Shown here one piece after another: positions 6,788 through 13,014 of a DNA stretch of 16,497 bases. Position 1 is the stretch's first letter. Each line of letters opens with the position of its first letter. Origin of the DNA: JAVBNF01 sp031551725 (GTDB taxonomy: Bacteria > Bacteroidota > Bacteroidia > Bacteroidales > P3). The notes under the pieces are model-generated. The model was not told the DNA's origin and did no database searches. It saw only the letters and a list, made by a program, of their open reading frames with translations. The stretch spans positions 1 through 16,497 of the forward strand of contig JAVBNF010000009.1 of the NCBI GenBank assembly GCA_031551725.1, given 5' to 3'. The translations under genes were made by a program, and so were the position numbers.

Positions 6788-8998
6788 TTAAAATAAGCTA
6801 AATGCGACTGTTAATCCGGCCATTACGATTGCGACCATACTCATCAACTTAATTAGAATGTTTAAGGATGGTCCGGAAGTGTCTTTAAATGGGTCGCCAA
6901 CGGTGTCGCCGACAACGGTAGCTTTGTGGTTGTCGCTGCCTTTTCCGTTAAGGTTGCCTTCTTCGATGTATTTTTTCGCATTGTCCCACGCACCGCCGGC
7001 ATTAGCCATAAATATCGCTAAAACAAATCCGGCAGATAGTCCGCCAATCAACAAGCCCATGACTCCTGCCACTCCAAAAATCAATCCGGTGATCATTGGC
7101 GCAAGAATAGCCAGTATGGAAGGAAATAGCATTTCACGTTGCGCACCGCGTGTTGAAATTTCGACACATCGAGCGTAGTCAGGTGTTGCCTCTCCGGTAA
7201 GAATACCTTTGATTTCGCGGAATTGGCGGCGAACTTCTTCCACCATGCTTTGTGCAGCACGTCCTACGGCATTCATTGTTAATCCGCAGAATAAAAACGC
7301 CATCATGGAACCGATAAACATACCTACCAAAACTTTCGGATTCATCAACGAAACTTGATAGTATTCCATAAAATCGGGAATTCCGGCTTCGGCAATTTGC
7401 ACAATTTTGCCGTTCGAAAGTGTGATTGCCGTTTGTCCGATATGCTGCAAGCCTATTTTTACTTCTTCAATATAAGAAGCAAGCAAAGCCAAAGCTGTTA
7501 AAGCCGCAGATCCGATTGCAAAACCTTTTCCGGTAGCGGCAGTCGTATTTCCAAGTGCGTCCAATGCATCTGTACGTTTTCGAACTTCGGGATCCAAATG
7601 ACTCATTTCAGCGTTTCCGCCGGCATTGTCGGCAATTGGGCCGTAAGCATCGGTGGCCAGCGTGATGCCTAAAGTTGAAAGCATTCCCACAGCGGCAATT
7701 CCAATTCCGTAAAGGCCTAAACTCAAATTTTGCGCGGTAAGCATATTTGCCATATCAAAATTAATAGCACACAAATACGCCATAATAATTGCAATTCCAA
7801 TGGTGATAACTGGAATAGCGGTAGAAATCATACCTAAACCGATCCCCGAAATAATTACGGTTGCCGGTCCGGTTGCAGAGCTTTCCGCAATACGTTTGGT
7901 TGGTTTATAGGAATGTGACGTGTAATATTCTGTGGATTGTCCGATAATCACGCCGGCAAGCAGGCCGCTGATTACGGAAAACGAAATTCCCACCCAGTTC
8001 GGCATTTGCAAAATATATAAAATTCCAAATGTTGCAATCGCAATTAGAATTGAACTCATATTCACGCCTTTTCCAAGTGCGCCTAAAAGTTCTTTCATAT
8101 TGGCGCCTTCTTTCGTACGAACGATGAAAATACCGATAATCGAAAGAATAATACCCACGGCGGCAATCAGCATCGGTGCAAAAACCGCACGTAGCTGTAA
8201 TTCGGGCATCATATAAAATGCAGAAGCGCCTAACGCCGCTGTTGCAAGAATAGAACCGCAGTAGCTTTCGTAAAGGTCTGCACCCATTCCGGCCACATCG
8301 CCAACGTTATCGCCCACATTATCGGCAATTGTGGCGGGGTTTCGCGGATCATCTTCCGGAATTCCGGCTTCTACTTTCCCCACCAAATCGGCGCCCACAT
8401 CGGCTGCTTTGGTGTAAATACCGCCGCCGACACGTGCAAACAAAGCCTGTGTAGAAGCTCCCATCCCGAAAGTCAGCATAGTTGTAGTAATAATTACTAA
8501 TTTTTGCGCTCCGGTAGCATCGATAAAATGATTTAAAACCAGATACCAAATTGAAATATCAAGTAAACCGAGCCCCACGACTGTTAATCCCATCACGGCG
8601 CCGGAACGGAACGCGATGCGCAAGCCGCTGTCGAGTGATTTTCTCGCCGCATTGGCTGTACGCGCAGAAGCATACGTTGCTGTTTTCATGCCGATAAATC
8701 CGGCCAAACCGGAGAAAAATCCGCCTGTTAAAAATGCAAACGGCACCCACGGGTTTTGCACACCGAAACCATACGCCAAAACGGCAAAAAACAATGCTAA
8801 AATAACAAAAACAATTGTAACGACTTTGTATTGCTGCCGCAGATAAGCCATGGCACCTTTTCGCACGTGCGAAGCAATTTCTTTCATCGTATCCGTACCT
8901 TCGTCTTCTTTCATCATGTTCTTGAAGAAATAGTACGCAAATCCGAGTGCCAACACCGAAGCAACAGGGATCAACCAAAAGAGCTGTTGTGTGGTCAT
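6788..8998 (-). CDS. hppA: Membrane-bound ion-translocating pyrophosphatase
   Basis: A 736-residue protein with about 16 membrane helices that couples pyrophosphate hydrolysis to cation export. Signature segments are the substrate loop DVGADLVGKVE (200-210), DNVGDNVGDVAGMGADLYES (226-245) and DAYGPIADNAGGNAEM (450-465). GNTTAATGKG (483-492) has Ala487 and Gly490 where potassium-independent enzymes have Lys and Thr, so this is the potassium-dependent class. That class includes Na+-pumping, H+-pumping and dual Na+/H+ enzymes, and I cannot tell which this is. The ATG at 8998 (MTTQQLF) is preferred; the in-frame ATG at 9028 falls inside the -7 box. It is monocistronic as far as visible. Confidence 0.93.
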   Translation of the reverse strand: MTTQQLFWLIPVASVLALGFAYYFFKNMMKEDEGTDTMKEIASHVRKGAMAYLRQQYKVVTIVFVILALFFAVLAYGFGVQNPWVPFAFLTGGFFSGLAGFIGMKTATYASARTANAARKSLDSGLRIAFRSGAVMGLTVVGLGLLDISIWYLVLNHFIDATGAQKLVIITTTMLTFGMGASTQALFARVGGGIYTKAADVGADLVGKVEAGIPEDDPRNPATIADNVGDNVGDVAGMGADLYESYCGSILATAALGASAFYMMPELQLRAVFAPMLIAAVGIILSIIGIFIVRTKEGANMKELLGALGKGVNMSSILIAIATFGILYILQMPNWVGISFSVISGLLAGVIIGQSTEYYTSHSYKPTKRIAESSATGPATVIISGIGLGMISTAIPVITIGIAIIMAYLCAINFDMANMLTAQNLSLGLYGIGIAAVGMLSTLGITLATDAYGPIADNAGGNAEMSHLDPEVRKRTDALDALGNTTAATGKGFAIGSAALTALALLASYIEEVKIGLQHIGQTAITLSNGKIVQIAEAGIPDFMEYYQVSLMNPKVLVGMFIGSMMAFLFCGLTMNAVGRAAQSMVEEVRRQFREIKGILTGEATPDYARCVEISTRGAQREMLFPSILAILAPMITGLIFGVAGVMGLLIGGLSAGFVLAIFMANAGGAWDNAKKYIEEGNLNGKGSDNHKATVVGDTVGDPFKDTSGPSLNILIKLMSMVAIVMAGLTVAFSLF

Positions 8999-9025
8999 AA
9001 TGTATAGTTTTAAAGAACGATATTG

Positions 9026-9055
9026 CAAAGATAGAAAAAAATGAGAAATCTACAA
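9026..9055 (-). promoter_or_regulatory. hppA promoter
   Basis: On the minus strand TTG (9055-9053), a 19-base spacer, then TATCTTTG (9033-9026): a near-ideal Bacteroidota -33/-7 pair. Transcription would start close to 9020, about 20 bases before the hppA ATG. This supports the shorter hppA start. Confidence 0.75.
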
Positions 9056-9076
9056 TTTTTTTTATTAAAAAATTTG

Positions 9077-9084
9077 TATCTTTG
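9077..9084 (+). promoter_or_regulatory. -7 box of the small membrane protein/mutL transcript
   Basis: TATCTTTG matches TAnnTTTG and faces away from the hppA promoter about 45 bases off. The -33 region is only T-rich. The ATG at 9098 lies 14 bases after the box, so the leader would be under ten bases. Confidence 0.6.
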
Positions 9085-9097
9085 CTAAAAAATAGAG

Positions 9098-9358
9098 ATG
9101 GCTTCTTTTTTCAACATAAAATCGCACAAGCGTTTTGACTATAAACCTCGTTTTTACAGCGAGGAGAAGGAGCGTATTGAGGATTTGAAAAAACGAATCA
9201 ACGAACAAGAGCTTTCGGATTCTGAACGCGAAAAGCGTATCCGGGAAGCATTTCATAGCAACCGCCCCATTTTGAAAAAGAAAGGCACTTTGTCGTATAA
9301 ATGGCTCTTGATTTATTTATTCATTTTAATTTTGTTATTGTTATTTATATTCAGATAG
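9098..9358 (+). CDS. Small basic protein with one C-terminal membrane helix
   Basis: An 86-residue protein of unknown function. Residues 1-65 are highly charged, with a probable coiled coil at about 20-50 (SEEKERIEDLKKRIN region). A hydrophobic stretch from about 68 to 85 (LLIYLFILILLLLFIF) is a single tail-anchor-like helix, predicting a cytoplasmic N-terminus. There is no signal peptide. It is first in a plus-strand run with mutL, 75 bases downstream. Its own -7 box and compact composition support a real gene. Similar small proteins occur in Bacteroidota, but I know no function. Confidence 0.7.
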   Translation: MASFFNIKSHKRFDYKPRFYSEEKERIEDLKKRINEQELSDSEREKRIREAFHSNRPILKKKGTLSYKWLLIYLFILILLLLFIFR

Positions 9359-9367
9359 ACATCAAAT

Positions 9368-9387
9368 GGGCGCAAGGTGTTGTGCCC
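9368..9387. repeat. Short palindrome in the gap before mutL
   Basis: GGGCGCAA (9368-9375) pairs with TTGTGCCC (9380-9387), one G-U pair, four-base loop. Its GGGC...GCCC ends resemble the palindromes at 13058-13110, so it may be a degenerate member of the same repeat type. The following AT-rich stretch (9405-9426) is of the TTAATTCTT kind. Confidence 0.45.
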
Positions 9388-9433
9388 CAACAACCATTAT
9401 CATTCATCATTTTTAATTCTTAATTTTTTCCGT

Positions 9434-11275
9434 ATGTCCGACATCATCAACCTCCTCCCCGACGCCGTTGCCAATCAAATTGCAGCAGGAGAAGTTGTAC
9501 AACGTCCGGCATCGGCAGTGAAAGAATTATTGGAGAATGCAATTGATGCAAGTGCAACCGACATTCAATTGATTGTCAAAGACGCCGGAAGAACGTTGAT
9601 TCAAGTGATTGACAACGGCAAAGGCATGTCGGTGACCGACGCGCGTTTGTGTTTCGAACGCCATGCGACTTCAAAAATTAAAGAAGCAAACGATTTATTC
9701 CATATTCGCACTATGGGCTTCCGCGGAGAAGCCTTGGCTTCCATCGCTGCCGTGGCACAAGTGGAACTCAAGACACGAACTCCGGATAGCGAACTCGGCA
9801 CACAAATCATTATCGAGGGCTCGGAAACCAAATCGCAAGAACCTGTTCAATGCAGCGTTGGGACTTCGATTTCTGTAAAGAATTTATTTTTCAATATTCC
9901 CGCCCGTCGCAATTTTTTGAAAGGCGATAAAACGGAATTTGAACATATCCGCACCGAATTTAAACGTGTAGCATTAGTAAATCCACATGTTTCCTTTTCC
10001 TTACATACCGATGGGAAGGCGGAATATAACCTCGAAACAGGCAATTTCAAACAACGCATTGTAGGCATTTTTGGAAATAATTACAATCAACGTCTTTTGC
10101 CCGTTGAACAGGCCGTGAGCCAGATGAAAATCTCCGGATTTATCGGTAAACCCGAATTTGCAATGAAAACCAAAGGCGAGCAGTTTTTCTTTGTGAATAA
10201 TCGTTTTATCAAGCATCACTATTTGGACCATGCAGTAAAAAGCGTTTACAAAGAATTGATTGCGCCGGATGCTACGCCGTCTTATTTTCTGAATATTGAA
10301 ATTGATCCGAAATATATTGATGTTAATATTCATCCTACTAAAACGGAAATTAAGTTTATGGATGAGAAATTGATATACGGCATTTTGCATTCGTCTGTAA
10401 AGAAAAGCATCGGCGTGCATCATTTAGCGCCAAGCATCGATTTTTCGCTTAATCCGGAATATGAAGTAACACCTGCTCCCAAAGATTACACTCCGGAAAT
10501 GCCCGGAATTACGGTAAATCCGAATTATAATCCGTTTGAACATCCCGCTTCTTCATCTGGAAGTGGTTTTCGCTCGTTACAAACACATGCCGGCGCTTCG
10601 CGTGCACAAACCGGAGCAGCCTATTTGGAACGTTTTAAAGATTTACACGATTTTAATTCCGTTACCGAACATGTTCAACAATGCTTGGAAATTCCCGAAA
10701 ATACGGTTTCCGGCGATGTTCCCGTGTTTCAGTTTCAACTGAAATATATGGTCAGCCACTTGAAATCGGGTATCTTATTAATTGATCAACAACGCGCTCA
10801 CGAACGTATTTTGTACGAAGAAATTTTGCAAAAAATGGAAAACGAACAAAGTGTTTCGCAACATAAATTATTTCCGCAAACCATTGATTTTTCGCCGGCC
10901 AATGCCGAAATTTTAAGAGAAATCAAAAACGATTTAAAACATTTGGGTTGGGATGTGGAAGAATTCGGACAGAATGCGTTTATCATTCATGCAATGCCAA
11001 ATGACATCAAAGAAGAAGACACCAAATCAATGTTAGAGCGGATTTTGGAAAGTTTTAAACAAAACCTGCTCAACATGCGCAGCGATCGCAAAAGCAATTT
11101 AGCGTTATCCATTGCGCGGAACACCGCCCTCAAAAGCGGCGTAAAATTAGAAAATGAAGAAATGAACAACCTCATCAACCGTTTGTTTGCGTGTAAAGTT
11201 CCCGAGATGTCGCCATCCGGAAAACGAACATACATTATCATCGGAGCTGATGAATTATTAATCAAATTTGAATAA
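9434..11275 (+). CDS. mutL: DNA mismatch repair protein MutL
   Basis: A 613-residue GHKL ATPase that links MutS mismatch recognition to strand incision. N-terminal ATP-site motifs are clear: AAGEVVQRPASAVKELLENA (17-36), DNGKGM (60-65), RHATSKI (76-82), GFRGEAL (95-101). The ATG at 9434 gives the canonical MSDIINLLPDAVANQIAAGE start; the longer frame from 9377 is non-conserved. In the C-terminal dimerisation domain the endonuclease motif DQHAxxExxxxE appears as DQQRAHERILYE (451-462), keeping Asp and both Glu but with His to Gln and Ala to Arg. The usual ACH motif is IARNTALKSG (560-569) and CPHGRP is SPSGKR (593-598), so the expected zinc ligands are absent. It is followed by the rhomboid gene. 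Confidence 0.95.
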   Translation: MSDIINLLPDAVANQIAAGEVVQRPASAVKELLENAIDASATDIQLIVKDAGRTLIQVIDNGKGMSVTDARLCFERHATSKIKEANDLFHIRTMGFRGEALASIAAVAQVELKTRTPDSELGTQIIIEGSETKSQEPVQCSVGTSISVKNLFFNIPARRNFLKGDKTEFEHIRTEFKRVALVNPHVSFSLHTDGKAEYNLETGNFKQRIVGIFGNNYNQRLLPVEQAVSQMKISGFIGKPEFAMKTKGEQFFFVNNRFIKHHYLDHAVKSVYKELIAPDATPSYFLNIEIDPKYIDVNIHPTKTEIKFMDEKLIYGILHSSVKKSIGVHHLAPSIDFSLNPEYEVTPAPKDYTPEMPGITVNPNYNPFEHPASSSGSGFRSLQTHAGASRAQTGAAYLERFKDLHDFNSVTEHVQQCLEIPENTVSGDVPVFQFQLKYMVSHLKSGILLIDQQRAHERILYEEILQKMENEQSVSQHKLFPQTIDFSPANAEILREIKNDLKHLGWDVEEFGQNAFIIHAMPNDIKEEDTKSMLERILESFKQNLLNMRSDRKSNLALSIARNTALKSGVKLENEEMNNLINRLFACKVPEMSPSGKRTYIIIGADELLIKFE

Positions 11276-11288
11276 ACAAAATGCAAGG

Positions 11289-11358
11289 GTTCAGAAAGTT
11301 TGGAAACCTAAACCTTCTGAACATTCTAAACTTCCTGAACTTCTTAAACGTACCAAAC
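11289..11358. repeat. Nine-base-period inverted repeat element, copy 1
   Basis: The mutL/rhomboid gap is filled with 9-mers: right-arm units TAAACCTTC, TGAACATTC, TAAACTTCC, TGAACTTCT, TAAACGTAC in strict nine-base register, preceded by inverse units starting GTTCAGAAA. The arms can fold on each other, for example GTTCAGAA 11289-11296 with TTCTGAAC 11315-11322. It begins 13 bases after the mutL stop and ends 3 bases before the rhomboid ATG. A related element is at 15700-15800. Confidence 0.85.
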
Positions 11359-11361
11359 AAA

Positions 11362-12057
11362 ATGAACAACGACTCTTCCTACCGCATGCAGGGCTTTTCG
11401 TTCCTGCCACCGGTTGTAAAAAACCTGCTTATCTTGAATGCCTTGTTTTTCCTGGCCGATTTCACATTGAAAAACTTAGGTTTCGATTTGTCGGACTATC
11501 TGGGCTTGCACTATATTCGAGCAGAACATTATTATCCGTTTCAATATCTGACCTATATGTTTATGCATGCGAATTTTTCGCATTTGTTTTTCAACATGTT
11601 TGCGTTGTGGATGTTTGGATATTCGCTTGAAAACCTTTGGGGCAGTAAGAAATTCTTGTTTTACTATTTGCTTACGGGATTTGGTGCGGGCGTTATTCAA
11701 ACGTTGGCCGTCGGTATCGACATCATGCATGTGATTAATGAATATGGTTCCGTTGCCGGACAACATTTCATGGAAAACAGTGTGACTGTGGGAGCTTCCG
11801 GAGCTGTGTTCGGTATTTTGCTGGCCTTCGGTTGGATGTTTCCAAATCAGATGATTTATGTTTATTTCTTTTTACCAATCAAAGCGAAATGGTTTGTCAT
11901 TATTTACGGACTTATTGAACTTTTTGCAGGAATTTCGGATACGGGAGGCAATGTGGCTCACTTTGCGCATTTAGGCGGCATGCTTTTCGGTGCGGCGCTG
12001 ATATTGATTTGGAGGAAACAGGACCGGGATAGAGATAATTATCGACATTTTAGTTAA
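11362..12057 (+). CDS. Rhomboid-family intramembrane serine protease
   Basis: A 231-residue polytopic membrane protein, a size fitting the six-helix prokaryotic core. Catalytic Ser146 lies in GASGAVFG (144-151) and catalytic His203 in AHFAHLGGMLFG (199-210). HANFSHLFFN (69-78) matches HxxxxHxxxN, with Asn78 the likely oxyanion residue. It cleaves membrane protein substrates within the bilayer; the substrate here is unknown. The ATG at 11362 is chosen over 11281, since the longer frame would translate the nine-base repeat into a meaningless Leu/Asn/Phe string. It is probably transcribed with mutL. The C-terminal tail is short and charged. Confidence 0.92.
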   Translation: MNNDSSYRMQGFSFLPPVVKNLLILNALFFLADFTLKNLGFDLSDYLGLHYIRAEHYYPFQYLTYMFMHANFSHLFFNMFALWMFGYSLENLWGSKKFLFYYLLTGFGAGVIQTLAVGIDIMHVINEYGSVAGQHFMENSVTVGASGAVFGILLAFGWMFPNQMIYVYFFLPIKAKWFVIIYGLIELFAGISDTGGNVAHFAHLGGMLFGAALILIWRKQDRDRDNYRHFS

Positions 12058-12061
12058 TTAT

Positions 12062-12092
12062 TTTGTGGTTATAAGTCTTTTTTGTACCTTTG
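12062..12092 (+). promoter_or_regulatory. Promoter of the candidate small RNA
   Basis: TTTG (12062-12065), a 19-base spacer and TACCTTTG (12085-12092) form an excellent Bacteroidota -33/-7 pair. It begins five bases after the rhomboid stop codon. No protein gene follows on this strand before the terminator. Confidence 0.75.
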
Positions 12093-12097
12093 CTTCG

Positions 12098-12200
12098 CGG
12101 AGCAGAAGCGTTACGGACGTGAAGAGGATGGCTATTGCAAAACCTCATCTGCAAACAATAAAAGCAAAGCGATCAAAAAAATGATCGCTTTGCTTTTTTA
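12098..12200 (+). ncRNA. Candidate intergenic small RNA, about 100 nt
   Basis: A strong promoter (12062-12092) and a perfect terminator hairpin (12160-12197 plus T tract) bracket about 100 bases without a convincing ORF. The 5' part can form GCTTC (12092-12096) with GAAGC (12105-12109). GCAGA/TCTGC and GAGG/CCTC pairs can enclose the middle. I cannot match it to 6S, SRP, tmRNA or another known family by eye. It converges on the nuclease-like gene whose 3' end it overlaps, so an antisense effect on that mRNA is possible. The exact start is inferred from the -7 box. Confidence 0.5.
12160..12200. terminator. Strong hairpin terminator shared by convergent transcripts
   Basis: A perfect 16-bp stem, AAAAGCAAAGCGATCA (12160-12175) with its complement (12182-12197), six-base A loop, then T residues to 12199. 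It is best oriented for the plus strand; on the minus strand the 3' arm itself ends in TTTT, giving weaker termination. The last codons and TGA of the minus-strand gene lie in the stem and loop. Confidence 0.85.
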
Positions 12201-12607
12201 TATAACGTTTTAAAAGCTAATTTGTTCCTTCCCGTTCGAATTTCTTCCACTACAAAATAAGTATCTCCTATTTCTTTCTTGTAGCGTATGCATTGGCATT
12301 TTGTATGTTCCGCTATACCACCTTTTTCGATCCAGTCATAATTTTCACAAACATATGGTATAAGCAAGAAGTCTTCCAGTGTCACAGGGCATTTATCCTT
12401 GCAATGAGTATTAAATGCATGTAAAATGTCATCAGTCGTTATAACACGTTTATAACCTCGCAGGTCAACGCCGGATATTTCACTAAGAATTTTCGCTTGC
12501 ACATCCGTTAATTTCGCATAATCGCAGTAATGATGCCCTTTTTTATCAACGCAGCATTTTAATAATTCGTTTATACTATCTAATTTCCTTTCTAAATTTT
12601 GTTTCAT
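12173..12607 (-). CDS. PBECR-like nuclease-toxin domain protein (putative)
   Basis: A 144-residue protein. Residues about 45-137 resemble phage-Barnase-EndoU-ColicinE5/D-RelE-like nuclease domains: GYKRVITTDDILHAFNTH (51-68, with His63 and His68), CPVTLEDFLLIPYV (73-86, the P-x-T-x-E-D-x-x-x-I-P block), then a strand pair with RYKK (108-111) and YFVVEEIRTG (117-126), ending in KTLYKK. In phages such domains usually form the C-terminal part of larger capsid-associated proteins; here it stands alone with only a short helical N-terminus. The ATG at 12607 (MKQNLERK) is preferred over 12679, whose extension would read through the operator-like repeat. No immunity gene is adjacent. The assignment is from motif memory and enzymatic activity is unproven. 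Five Cys residues in 17-104 are unusual. Confidence 0.6.
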   Translation of the reverse strand: MKQNLERKLDSINELLKCCVDKKGHHYCDYAKLTDVQAKILSEISGVDLRGYKRVITTDDILHAFNTHCKDKCPVTLEDFLLIPYVCENYDWIEKGGIAEHTKCQCIRYKKEIGDTYFVVEEIRTGRNKLAFKTLYKKAKRSFF

Positions 12608-12672
12608 ACATTTGTTTTTGAAGAAATAAAAGTTTACATATATATAAACGCGATGACCCTCTAAATTATTTC

Positions 12673-12697
12673 TTAACAAATGTTAAATATTTGTTAA
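12673..12697. promoter_or_regulatory. Perfect inverted repeat, operator-like
   Basis: TTAACAAAT (12673-12681) and ATTTGTTAA (12689-12697) are exact complements separated by seven bases. The repeat overlaps a near -7 box for the minus-strand nuclease-like gene (CAAATGTT, 12677-12684) and abuts the plus-strand promoter at 12700. A dimeric regulator could control both directions. No regulator gene is adjacent. Confidence 0.45.
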
Positions 12698-12699
12698 AA

Positions 12700-12731
12700 T
12701 TTGCATTATTAGAAAAATATTCATAATTTTG
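12700..12731 (+). promoter_or_regulatory. Promoter of the leader/FISUMP transcript
   Basis: TTTG (12700-12703), a 20-base spacer and TAATTTTG (12724-12731) fit the Bacteroidota consensus. Transcription would start near 12737, about 95 bases before the small ORF. No other full -7 box was found between 12951 and the FISUMP ATG at 13015. Confidence 0.65.
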
Positions 12732-12832
12732 TGAAGATATTTAAAAATATTTTATCGAAAAAAACACTAATTAAACATAAATAAAAAAGCGTAAGCTTAA
12801 TTCTTTCTAAAGAAAATCGCCAAAATTTTAAC

Positions 12833-12922
12833 ATGAAAAGAATCATAAGTAATGCGCTCATGCTGTGTTCCGGCGTGGGTTGTATCTTATTTTCATGTGG
12901 GCGTTTGGCGATGCCTCTTTAG
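12833..12922 (+). CDS. Tiny ORF with lipoprotein-like signal, possible leader peptide
   Basis: A 29-codon ORF, ATG at 12833 and TAG at 12920-12922. The product starts MKRIISNALML, has a hydrophobic core and then LFSC at 19-22, a lipobox-like sequence, with only seven residues after that Cys. It could be a vestigial lipoprotein, a micro-lipoprotein or a leader peptide, because codons 14-29 lie in the 5' stem and loop of the following terminator. Translation of these codons would interfere with hairpin formation. The 407-base stretch 12608-13014 holds nothing else that looks like a gene. Confidence 0.4.
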   Translation: MKRIISNALMLCSGVGCILFSCGRLAMPL

Positions 12923-12950
12923 AAATAAGGATTCAACTCACGCCTTTTTT
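12872..12950 (+). terminator. Long hairpin terminator or attenuator upstream of the FISUMP gene
   Basis: GGCGTGGGTTG (12872-12882) pairs with CAACTCACGCC (12934-12944), 11 pairs with one G-U, followed directly by six T. An inner helix CTTATTT/AAATAAG extends the stem. An alternative pairing exists: ATCGCCAAA (12816-12824), before the small ORF, is an exact complement of TTTGGCGAT (12904-12912) in the loop. This arrangement resembles an attenuator with competing structures, but could also simply end a small RNA. Confidence 0.6.
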
Positions 12951-13014
12951 GTTATGCATATACAGATCCTTCGGGTCTTGTTGGAAAATAATTAACAAGT
13001 AAATACAACACAAC

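Noticed and set aside
8999..9028. hppA start at the ATG at 9028
   Set aside because: That codon lies within the TATCTTTG -7 box, so it would be outside the mRNA.
11289..11358. Rho-independent terminator after mutL
   Set aside because: The foldable repeat has no T tract and ends three bases before the next ATG, so it is better seen as an operon-gap repeat.
11281..11361. Rhomboid start at 11281
   Set aside because: The extra residues are the translated nine-base repeat, a low-complexity string without a role in the family.
12128..12214. 28-codon ORF starting MAIAKPHLQ
   Set aside because: It reads through the perfect terminator hairpin and most of it would not be transcribed; its only merit is a purine-rich stretch at its start, too close to the ATG.
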